A stretch of DNA of 64,000 bases from Apteryx mantelli (taxonomy: Eukaryota; Chordata; Aves; Apterygiformes; Apterygidae). The first letter of the stretch is position 1. Each line of letters begins with the position of its first letter. The DNA lies in the NCBI RefSeq assembly GCF_036417845.1, contig NC_089978.1, forward strand, positions 126,262,183 to 126,326,182. The letters are read 5' to 3'. The notes under the pieces are model-generated. The model worked only from the letters and a program-made list of their open reading frames with translations. It did not search any database and had not been told where the DNA came from. The translations under genes and the position numbers were made by a program. This document shows positions 1 through 10,299 of the stretch, in pieces.

Positions 1-820
1 GCCGCGGCCCCTTATAGCGGCTCCGCCCCGCCAGCAAGGGGCGGGGCCGCGGCCGCGGGGGGCGGGGCCGGATGGGCGGCGGGGCGGGGTCGCGCTTCCC
101 GTAAAGGCGGTGGTTGGGGGCGGGCGACGCCCGTTGGGCTGCGGCGGGCGGGGGGGAGGGGGGAACCGGGGCGCATTTATACGCACACTTATATACGCGC
201 ACACATACACGCCCTGCACCTCTTCCCTGGTTTGGGGGGAGCCCCTCGAGCCCGTGTGGCCCCTGCAGCCTTTGGGGGTGGCCGGCCTGGCCCGGGGCCC
301 TCAGGCGGTGCGTGCAGGCCCCGTGGCACTTCAGGCTAGGCCCCATGGGCCCCCTTCCTCCGGGGCACAGCCAGGGCCCGGGGTCTGCGGATGCGGGCCG
401 GTGCCCGCCGCCGGCCTGGGGGAGGCGTCGAGGTGCTGCTGCGCCCCGAGCACCAAGCGGCCCCGCTGCAGCCTTGCAGGGAAGGGGAACGGGACGGGGA
501 CGGGAGGAAATCCTGCCGCCTCCCCTGCGGGGCTGCACGTGGAGGTCTCCCCCGCTCCTGTGGCCGCGTTTGAAGTGAACAAAAACCTCCATCTTCCCCC
601 GCCTTGGCCATGGCAGCTGCGGAGATGGAAAGAACGGGCTTCGCTGTCCCCGTCGCGCACGAGGCGCACCAACGCCCCTGTCCCCGCGCGCAGGCGCAGC
701 ACTCTCCGCAGAGGAGGCTGCACCGAGTCCTCGCTCCTGCTCCTTTGGGGCCTCGGTTAAGGCAGCGCTGACTTGCCGGGCTGGGGTTTTCCTGGTCGTG
801 TGCGTGAGGTGACAAGTGGG
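1..820 (-). promoter_or_regulatory. CpG-rich island, presumed upstream promoter flank of NFKBIZ
   Basis: The first ~800 bases are strongly GC- and CpG-rich, unlike the AT-rich DNA to the right. Three GC boxes (GGGGCGGGGC at 38-47 and 59-68, GGGGCGGGGT at 81-90) sit beside a minus-strand TATA-like CTATAAG at 11-17. That arrangement points to transcription leftwards, starting just outside the window. Human gene order CEP97-NXPE3-NFKBIZ, all in one orientation, makes NFKBIZ the natural candidate. The open frames of 130-216 codons here overlap in several frames on both strands, are low-complexity, and look like GC-driven shadows. The island is seen directly. The gene identity is inference from synteny, and no NFKBIZ exon is visible. 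Confidence 0.6.
11..17 (-). promoter_or_regulatory. TATA-like box on minus strand
   Basis: The minus strand reads CTATAAG inside an otherwise GC-only context, with GC boxes 20-70 bases upstream of it. A start site 25-30 bases downstream would fall just beyond the left edge of the window. This is a motif match only. Confidence 0.4.
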
Positions 821-851
821 CAGCATCCAGAGAGAAGGGAAACGTGAGCGG

Positions 852-874
852 TTACTCATGACACATATGAGTCA
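852..874. promoter_or_regulatory. Paired AP-1-like motifs
   Basis: TTACTCA (852-858, the reverse of TGAGTAA) and TGAGTCA (868-874, consensus AP-1) lie 9 bases apart. They form an inverted repeat, ACTCAT at 854-859 and ATGAGT at 867-872. The pair sits just outside the CpG island at the left edge. AP-1 binding is inferred from the motif only. Confidence 0.35.
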
Positions 875-1091
875 CCTCTCTTCATGTCTTATCTGAGTGT
901 GTAGTAGGCAGGGGGCAGATACGAAAGCTACTGTGTTTTTAGGTTGCACCCTGCTCTGGTGGTAGCGTCCCTCCTCAGAGACTAGCAGAGAAAAGTGAGT
1001 AAGTAATACCATGCCAAAACTGAAAGCGGGAGAAACTATATGCCTGTGATTACTATTAACAACATTACTGATTTATTAGCAATATTCACAG

Positions 1092-1101
1092 GGGAGATTC
1101 C
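1092..1101 (+). promoter_or_regulatory. Consensus NF-kappaB-type motif
   Basis: GGGAGATTCC fits GGGRNNYYCC exactly. It lies ~1 kb upstream of the presumed NFKBIZ promoter. About 16 such matches are expected by chance in 64 kb at even base composition, so a single site is weak evidence. Confidence 0.25.
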
Positions 1102-4100
1102 TCAGATTTCTGCTTTTTAAAAAATGTTTTTGCTTTCTTGGTTTCCGCTGACATCTCCATCTTCTAAAATACAAACATTAAAAGTATGGGTTGGTCCACA
1201 TAACGATGTGATTAGGATGTTTTCAGCACTCTGGCTGCCTCAAAAAGTATGTAGTTAAACACCACAGTATTTCCAAAGTATATTATGTAAATTGGAGGTC
1301 TATAATTTAGGTTATTATACATGTTTTAATGGTATTAAAAAACAACTGAGAGGTGCAACATAAAATTATATTAATCAATTGCGAGGATGCAGGAGGGAAT
1401 TACTTTGTATTTTTCAAATATTTTTTTTCCTGACAGGTGAAGGAAGAGTTTCATTTGGAATTATACACACAGTTTTCTTTTCCAAAGACTGTTGTTTTAA
1501 GCTTTAGGTTGAATTTATGCAAGCACAGTAAAATTTGCAATGTAATCTATAAAAATGAAAGCAGACACTAAGTAGTGCCAGAAATAGCACAGTCTAATAA
1601 ATTTAAAAATTCATTTGCTCCCTAATCAGGAGCTGCCTCCCAGGTGAGCATTCTCACTGATTTCAGTGAACCTCTTTATGCAAGGAAGAATCTGTGAAAT
1701 CAGGCCATGTGTTTTAAACATGCAAAAAGATCCTTCTCTGTTGTTCTCAAAACCCTAGATCTCAATTAAGATATCTTAGCCTTAGGTAGCTATTTTAATC
1801 ATTTCTTTGTTAAAAAGCATTTGCTGATCAGAGATCCTTTAGCTCTGGAATGCTCTTTGCACACTTGGTAACTGATGGAGGGATCCATAACAGCTTTTGG
1901 GGAAACAGATCTGACTGATCAAACTTTACATTTACATCATTGCCACATAACCAAGAAAGCAAGCAGTTTTAAATATAATGGCAGCTTAATCTAGTTGTTA
2001 GGGTCTCCCACTACTACGGCAAATGGATCTTGTCTTTTAACAAGCAAACAATAATGTGAATCTCAGAAATATATCATTCAAAGAATTAGATTCAGCATTA
2101 TAGTGGTCTGTAATTATCTTTAACATTTCATGATTAAAAGTGGATTTCAAACCAAAAGTGGATTTCACTTATAAAACACATGCAGGGAGAGGCAGACAGT
2201 GTCCTGATCATTGCCATTCAGTAATGATCTTGGAATTTACTTAATTAAAGATTAGTCTCCACAGATGAATGAAAATTATTCTATAAAATATGATTTTAAT
2301 GAGGTTTTTATTTTAGTTTAAAGAAGAGGGTTTGGGATTTTTTTTCTATTCTGTTCTGACATTCCTACTCTACTGGGGGCTGAATTGCTGACTTGCTCTC
2401 ATTTTACCAAGTAAAATCTACTTCAGGCAACACTGATACCTTAATTCATAATTCTTTCAACAGTGACATCTTATTTATCAGGTCTTTTGACACAAAACTA
2501 CTCCCAGTCAAAGCAGATTAGGACAAGTCTAATTCCAGTGAGCTCTGTAACAAAAGGCTCTTTCAAAAATACACACACCCATCTGTTGCACAAGATGAGT
2601 TGGCTCTTGACAGCCCTGTACTCTCAAAGTGCTTCAATGTAAGTTACTGGCAAATTATTGCTACATTTATACATTGAAATTACTAATGCTGCAGACCTTG
2701 AGTATTTGGGGGGGTCCAAATGCTACGTAACATCTGTGGCGACCAAAACCCTAGCAGACAACTTCAGCGTAAGAAAGTTCCTCCTGGGCAGGGTAGCAAC
2801 AAAAAGTGGCTGTCACCTCCTCTCCTCACAGGAAGCCTGACAGAGGCTGTATTGGCAACAAGAAACCAAAAAAAATGGGGGTTGGCTGGGAAGGAGCTGC
2901 AGGGGCACAGCGACTAGGCAGCTCCAGCTTCCTTTGGCTGTGCTGTAATGCAACATAATCCATCGGCGTCCAGAGCCGGAGAAGGTGAGCGTGGAGGAGA
3001 CTGCCTCAGGTCTCTGACTGCTGGCATCACAAGTTTTTATTGCACCACCTTCATCTACAACAATGTATCAATAATGCCAACTAGCGGCCAGTATTAGCAA
3101 CATTTTCCCAGATACCTTTCTTAAACACATCTACAAATAGTGAGATGTGCTTATATTGGTACCTCAGGTCACTGCAAAAATAAGAAACAAAATGCATTTG
3201 TTGCCAAATCAAAAATCCTTCTTCCTTCTCTTCAAAATATAGCCTGGATAAGTTTCGTAGAATTAAAGCTTATCAGTCTTGTTCTAGGTTATACCTACCT
3301 ATATACTTGATCACTGAAACAGCTTTGATCACTGGTTTTGAGTGGGCAGCCTGTGCACACCCATGAGCTACTTGTAAGGGATGTGAAAATTCAGATAAGA
3401 AAAAAAAATGCAACTGTCTCAAAGTTTACACTCAGTGGTTAAGGGTCTCTGCCTCCATTGGAAAAATCGGAAAGGTTGAAAGATGAGATCTTTGACTTCC
3501 ACTACCAACTCAACAGCTAGGTTAGTCACAGTTATAGGTCTCCATTTTGCTCTCCTATTTAGAGCCAGCACTGAGGAAGGATGCACTGAATATGCTGTAC
3601 CGGGCTTTCTCATCATGAGGCCTCAAATAATTGTTTTCTTGTTATGAGGAAACAGCTGCCCTAATTTGAAGCAAAATCATGAAGCCTATTCAATTTGTTG
3701 TTAAAATACATTTCCATTGTTTTCAACACCCTTTTTAATTATAAGATTTTTTTCTCATATTGAGAACAGTATTTTAATAATAATAGCAAAAATTCAGATC
3801 GAGGGAGAAATTTTGTTTTGAACCGACTCTGGTTTATCCTTTCTGATGTAAGCTTTGTGGTCTGAGCTACGCCACCACAGGAGAAGGGGAGATCTAGTCC
3901 ATACTGCAAAATGGCAGTGAGGAAGCTTAATGGAAATGTCCAGGAAAACTACATTAACACAGAATTGATGCACAAGTGGTGTAATTAGTCTTGCAAAGCC
4001 CATAACATAAGGTGATAGAGGAAGTGCTAGATGGAGACCGCCTGAGCACTCCCTGCTGTGAAGAGTAGAGAGCTGTTTCGCTCACTGTGACTGCAGAGCA

Positions 4101-7100
4101 CAGGCAGAGATTTGTGCATGGCTGGAAGCACATCCTCCCAATACCCAATACCATCTTCTATAGTTTAGTATGGAAGTGATCACTGCCAATCTAATCCTAC
4201 ATGTAATTAGTTTCTCCCTCTGTTTTGTCAAATAACTTGGCCCCACGGTTTACCCTCATGTTCTGGTCCCCGACTGGTAACAGGGCGCTTACATGAGCTT
4301 AATTCTGGATCTCTTTTGAAGAAAGCAAACTAGTCGCTTTGGAAGAAACCTGGGCACAGTTTACTCCAGGACCACTCCCCAGAGGCAGGATGGGCAAAAC
4401 TGTGCCAGAGTTGTCTTCCTCTATGTAATATTACCCTCCAAAAGGGTATCCTACCTGGTCTCCCCCCTCAAAAAGTCCCCTTACAGCTTCAAGTCACTCT
4501 CCAACATATGCAACATCTTCTTGTTTTAAAAGCAGCACAGTGTGAGCTGTGACACACTATTTTAGGCATGTGAAGTTGAAAAAAAACATAAAAAATGTGT
4601 CCTAGGGAGACCACATGGGGTTCAGAGGAGACCAAGTTAAGCTGTACAGACATGGCCAGTCTGCTGTAGGGAGCAGGCTAGCCTTTACAGGGCCAGAGTG
4701 CCTGCACTGCTTGGTCCCTGAGTCACATAGTGGGGTGAATGCTCTAAGGGCTGTAGACTTTAAAAAAAAAGAAAAAAAACTAGAAAGTGGGACTTTCCTT
4801 TTTCTGTAAAGCAGCGTGTGGATGTCTCTGGAGGGCACGTGGTCTCCCCTGAAAGTGAGAAGTGTGCTGGCTCTCAGAGCACCAGCAGGTCAGAAGGCAT
4901 CAGAGTGGAATAAACATCTCTCTTTGGCCTCTCCTGAGCCATGAGCCTCAGTGCACCCCACTTCAGCTAAAGTGGCAGAGCACAAACTACTAGTAACGAG
5001 GATTTGGTTTTGCAGTGCATTTCTTCTTGTATAACCTTTCTGGTATTTCTTAAACTGGAAATAAAAATGTTACAGCTAACAAACCAGTTGCTTCATGTAG
5101 GTGAATATTTGCTGTAAGGATGTCAGATGTTCCTTATTCTCAAATAGGTGTAATTAGCCTCCTGCTGCAGACTTTGAGTCAAGGTGCGTGAATACATCTG
5201 CCACACCTCTGTATGCTAGAAGCATTTCCACACAGCACACAAATTCCACACAATCCAACATAACATTGAATTTGCTTTTAAAATAGCATCAAGACAACTG
5301 GAGATAAGAGCGTAGTAACTATTTCACTTTTAGAGCCCGTTTAGTATCAATAGGTGGATTTGCTTTACCAATTTAGGAGACCACATGTCAGCATACTGGA
5401 AGCAGTCAGTGACATATTTTTGCTCTAAAAGGTAGTGCAGAGGAGTCTTCCCCCTTTGCTATACTTGTATTGCTACATTATTCCTAGTTGTTGGTCTCCA
5501 AGACTGTCATTCTAGGATTAACCTAAACTTCAAAAGCGAGCATGTACAATTCTTCATATTAAAGGAAAACTCAGACTATTTATTTCTGTATATCTTTTGG
5601 GGCTTGCTCCTTTGATCTGAAAAGAGCCATCGGTTCTGTTTTTTTTTTTTCCCCCCCCTCAGGGTGTTTGATATTTAAAAAACAAAAAAAAAAGAAAGAA
5701 AGCTGGTTGCTCCTAAGTAGATTCTTTCATACTGTGGCTATATAGCAGCTAAAATCAGTACGGAGAAAAAGAAACACCAAACCCAGCAAGTGTTACAAAG
5801 CTGCCTATGTTGATCTGAGTTCTTTGTAAGTAAACAGTTTCCCCACACACCTTATATTTGTGGACATTCCTCTCAGCATACTCAATGCCGTGGTTAGTCA
5901 TGATTTCTCATAAGCTTCTCTATCTCATTAGTTCAGAAGCACTTTGCAGTAGGCACTCATCACTAAGGAAATGCACGCACCACTGATGTCACGGCATATA
6001 AATAAGGAGCAGAACTCTCTTTCCCCATACCAAAGGGCAACGTCAGATGTCAACTATGTACCTAGATGAGGTAAATACTGCATGTTCTTGCCTAGAAATA
6101 TTTTGCTTACTATTTTTACTATTTTTTTATTCTGGTTTAGAAAGGGAGTTAGGATTCCCAATAGCAATGCCCTACTAGCAAGCATTAACTTGTCACATTT
6201 GTGCAGTTCCTCAGTGCTGTTAGAGAGTCTCATTGTAGGTCTAAAGGTTTAAGCGTGAACTTTGCTCACGTCTCATGCTGAAGGACTTTTTCCCCCAACT
6301 CGGGCAACCCAGCTGGGCCATAACCCGTTATTCTGAGCCCACAGTAATTTTTCTTGTGTGCTGTCAGCTGCAGGAACCTGTGCTGTAACCACAGCAGGTG
6401 AGTTAGGCTCAAGCAGACTTTGATTTCAGTCTTCTTACGTTCCACAAACAAGAACCATTTTAACCACCTGTAAAACAAAATCTGGTAGGGAATGCAGAGC
6501 TGTCCTCTGCAATGCAGCATCACTGTTCAACTGTTTAGTACAGGAAGAGGAAAAAGCGCTTTATCTCACTGAGAATTTAACCAAGAAAAATATAATTTTT
6601 CAAACTGTAATCTGCCCAGGACCCCGCTTTTCCACTCTCTCAGCTCATATGTACAGTACTGGGTAGACTGTCTAAGGTTAAGGTTGCCATATATTCAGGC
6701 TTCTCAGACATGTCTCTTCTTCCACTCAAAAATGTTGTCCAGGCAGATTTTGACATGTCCCCCAATTCTTGGACATGGCAAACCAGTCACATCTACTGCA
6801 CAATACTTCGAACTGGGTTGACATCTTTCCAGAAATCCTAGACGTACTGGCAGCATGTGCGCAGATCAACTGTACGGTACTTGTATGGCAGGCTCAACAC
6901 CTGCAGGAAGCCTCAGCACTGATTTGCACAAGCCTACACAGATTATGAGCATATACTCGACCCAAGTGTGCATATCTGTGTGCAGGAAACCCCAGAGAGA
7001 AATAAGACAACCACAGTAAAAGAAGGACACTTGTACCATGTAAACTTGATGCAAAGCTTATTGAAGTGAATGCGCTGGCTGTTCACGTCTTATGTCTTGA

Positions 7101-9120
7101 CCTTATTTCAGTATGATTTTCATTTTATTGATTTTAAATGCCCTTAGTTCAGACTTCCATTTACTAGAGAAATCCCAGTTTTCAAATCACACGGCTATCT
7201 GACCTCGGGAAAGTCCTGAAACTCAGCTGTAGAGTTGTCCTCCATTAGTCAGACCAGAATTCAAGAAACAGGAAATTTTCTCATTTAAAAAGCACCTAAA
7301 CCAGGGCCACCAAATAAAATTTTACTATGATAAGGAAAATGTTTGGTGCTTCCAAGCAGTGGTGTAAAAAGTTTTCTGGTGCTTGTCATGAACTGTGCAT
7401 ACCAGGGCAGGTTTTGCCTTCAGTTGAATGTGTGCAATCATCTTCAACTGGGACAACGTCACCCATCTGTGCATCAGAATTTGCTGCCACAAATGTCTCA
7501 ACAATAAGTATCATATTTCAGCATAAAGGACATTATATGACGTTTGTTCTTGCTTCTACAACCTTAACAAGCAATTGCTACACATTTAAAAAGGAATCCA
7601 TGACAATGGACAGTAATGGCAAATTACAGCAATATATAAATTGCTTATCAGTTAGCATAAAGTATCAAGAAACATGGAAACAAAGCCTTTGATTTAGTGG
7701 GACATCATGCAAAACTCAGTTCCCACACATTGGCTTTCTCCTTCAGCTCTCAGCTGGGAAAACACACCGACTACAGCCAGACACATCCTGTCTTACAGAC
7801 TTTTGCTTTTCACAGACACTAGGCCGTGGATTTTTAATTTCCTGGCAATCGCTTAAAAAGAGATCAGGACTAAAGGCAGCTCTAGTCCCTGCCTCATCCA
7901 TTCAGTCTCAGGAGACTGTGAGCAGGAACACAAAAAGCACACACAGGGTTTTGCAGCGGCAGAAGCAGAGTTGAGCTGTGCTGCCCCCAAAAGCACAGGG
8001 CCAAGCCGGGCTGGCTGTGCCAGCGGCAGAGCAGGGAGGAGGGCTGGAGCCGGGCTTGCTGCCCGCTGCTCTGGGATTCCCGGGGATGGGGAGGACACGC
8101 CAAGTAAAACTGCTGGAAGCCAGTTCACCCTACCAGCCCTAGTCACAGCAGGGCTCTGGCATAGGCAAAAGAGGTTGCCGGGCCAGGGCTGCTCTGCCAC
8201 CCCAGGTGCCCCGAGCTTTGCCCGTGCTCAGCCCCAGCCCCAGGCTCCCACGGCAGAGGGCATTCCCCTCACCTCCTGTCAGCTCCACTAAACGCAAAGG
8301 GAAAAACATGGCTTTCCATGCCAATGAAAGGTTTAACTAACCAGAAAGAAGTCACTTGCCTCAAGAACATAACTGGTAGAGGAGTTTCAGCAGGAGCAGA
8401 AATATGGCTTCGTTCCCCATGCCCTAGGGGCCATCTGTCCCTCAGCAGCTGGTCACCTGGACCAGCGGATGGAGAGCCCAGGGCATCACGCGTCCTCAAC
8501 TTGGTTCATGCCTCCAGTCAAGGCAAGATGTCCAAGCTGAAAATACAGTGCTGCAATCTAAGGTATTTGTAAGCTACCCTGCCCATGCGGTATGCAAGTC
8601 TCAAACAACTGTTCTGTGGTGGTACAGCCATGCCCCCAAAATACAGTAGTCTAAAATCCAGACCACATTTTGTCCTCTGCAAGAAGCTTAGTGCTGAGCT
8701 CCCTTCCCTCCCTGTCACATATGGGAGGCTGGTAATGAACTGGAATGCTGCACAGCCAACCTCACGTGGTAAGCCAGAGAAACCCTCAGCAGATGAGGAA
8801 AAGAAGTTTATTCCTTGGTTTATTAAGTTTCATAGTGTAGTTTAAGTTTGTTAAACTTACGTCTTTCCATTCCTCCAAAATTTCTCTAAATTGCAAGAAA
8901 GTAGGCATAGATCCCTATTTTTACATGTGTTTTGCCACGCTGAATGCACCATGACCTCATACTCCTGACCTGTAGAAGCTGCCAGGCTTGCATGTTACTG
9001 ATGCTCTGCTATTCCCAAATTGCTGATGAGCTGCCCAAAAAGAAACTGTAATCAAGATTATACAAAACACACACTCCCACTAACCATATTTCTTCTGCTC
9101 AGCGCTCTAAGAGCTTAGCT
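1102..9120. other. Intergenic DNA without a recognised gene
   Basis: This is AT-rich sequence with scattered short open frames on both strands, the longest being 121 codons at 7327-7692. None resembles a known protein or shows exon structure. It holds a 14-base direct repeat with an 18-base period (2136-2149 and 2154-2167), poly-T/poly-C tracts near 5640, and a candidate core promoter near 5984-6005. 7,900-8,500 is mildly GC-rich, with no gene that I can support. Confidence 0.6.
5984..6005 (+). promoter_or_regulatory. Candidate plus-strand CRE-like plus TATA element
   Basis: TGATGTCA (5984-5991, one base from the CRE TGACGTCA) is followed six bases later by TATAAATAA (5997-6005). A splice-donor-like GAG/GTAAAT lies near 6070. 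This could be the core promoter of an unannotated plus-strand transcript or an old LTR, or chance in AT-rich DNA. Confidence 0.2.
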
Positions 9121-9153
9121 TCCCATCCATCCCAAATCTTGAGGGCTATATAT

Positions 9154-9179
9154 ATAGTATGATATATATATCACACTAT
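9154..9179. repeat. 26-base AT-rich near-palindrome
   Basis: An inverted repeat with 13-base arms and a single mismatched pair is centred on alternating TA. It is likely a microsatellite-derived structure able to form a hairpin or cruciform. Confidence 0.6.
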
Positions 9180-9699
9180 ATCCTTCCCTGAAAAAAAAGA
9201 TTATTTGAGACAGAATTGCCTGAAACAGCTAGGTGATGTAGGGGTAAAAACTCCAGCGATTTCCACTGGTACTTTGCCCCTAAATCACCTGGGGCCTTTC
9301 AAAAATCCCGCTGTTCAATGTGTTTTTTTTCACACTTGATCGTTGTCCATTATCCTTCCCAAAAGCCAACTGCTACTCTGTATCCAACCCCAAGACACAT
9401 CTCACTGGATAATTAGAGCACAAGCCACTTCCAAGGCTATTAGAAGCAAAAAGTAATAATAATAACAAACTTAACAAATTAATATTGTTCCAATCAATCA
9501 CAGTTTTTAAACAATAGAGCAAATAAAATAATAGTGTACCTTCATGTCGGAAGAGTGAAGCGAGAATTAGCTCTGCGGAGAGCAAGCCGCTACTTTGCGC
9601 CCCACTGGCACCCAACCGTCCCTTATGGCCACATCTGTGTGAATGAGTGAAAAGTTCCTCTGAGGTTTAACGGTATGAAACAGAGAAGCAGCAGCAGGG

Positions 9700-9815
9700 A
9701 AACTTTTTTTTTTTTTCTCCCTCCCAAACGTCCTGCTTACTCTGGCTTTCTGGTTAAAAAAAAAAAGAAAGAAAGAAAAAACAGAAAAAAAAAAACTAAC
9801 CCCCCCCCCCCCCCC
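9700..9815. repeat. Homopolymer and A/G-rich low-complexity tract
   Basis: A poly-T run, poly-A/AAAG repeats and a 16-base C run (9800-9815) follow each other at the left border of the GC-rich patch that carries the kappaB cluster. These tracts are prone to length variation and sequencing error. Confidence 0.8.
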
Positions 9816-9980
9816 AGTTTCTTACACCTCCAGCCTGCGTACTCACATGGCTCTTTTTATTGGGGTGGTTCGGCTGCAACCTATCTCCGAGCCCCACGGG
9901 GAGGGCTGGGGAGGGGGAGGAAGGCTGCGACAGGCGTGCGGAAGCTGTCAGAGGGGCTCCTTGGACTTTTTCAGCGCGGA

Positions 9981-10048
9981 GGAATTTCCCAGGCAGGGTG
10001 AGCCCTTTTGGGGACATTCCCCTGCCACTGAGGCTGGTAGGAAACCCC
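9981..10048. promoter_or_regulatory. Cluster of three NF-kappaB-type motifs
   Basis: GGAATTTCCC (9981-9990; reverse GGGAAATTCC) and GGGACATTCC (10011-10020, flanked to give GGGGACATTCCCC) both match GGGRNNYYCC exactly. AGGAAACCCC (10039-10048; reverse GGGGTTTCCT) misses at one position. The spacing is about 28-30 bases. The patch from ~9.85 to 11.1 kb is GC-richer than its surroundings. The cluster lies between NXPE3 and the presumed NFKBIZ promoter, and NFKBIZ is known to be strongly NF-kappaB inducible, so an enhancer or alternative upstream promoter is plausible. The motifs are seen; their function is inferred. Confidence 0.45.
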
Positions 10049-10299
10049 GGGCTGGTGTAACGCTGCCAGAAAGGAGCTCGAACATGCTGAGTTGTCGCCG
10101 TTAGAGTTTCACAGGAAGAACAGCGAGAAGGAGCTTCGCAGCCCCGGGGTAGGCAGAAACATGCAGCATAACTCAGCAGGATTTTTGTCCTGATGCCAAG
10201 CTCGTCTCTCTTCCTCGACCACCCTGTACTTTTAGTATGGCGGGTATATCCACAAGTCACCAGGAAGCGTTTCATAGCCCTTTCCTGCCTTGCCACGAG

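Noticed and set aside
110-815. Open frames of 130-216 codons on both strands in the left GC island
   Set aside because: They overlap each other in several frames, are low-complexity Gly/Ala/Pro/Arg-rich and have no domain or splice context; stop codons are rare in CpG-rich DNA.
7327-7692. 121-codon plus-strand open frame
   Set aside because: No similarity recognised, no promoter or splice context; within chance expectation for a 64 kb window in six frames.
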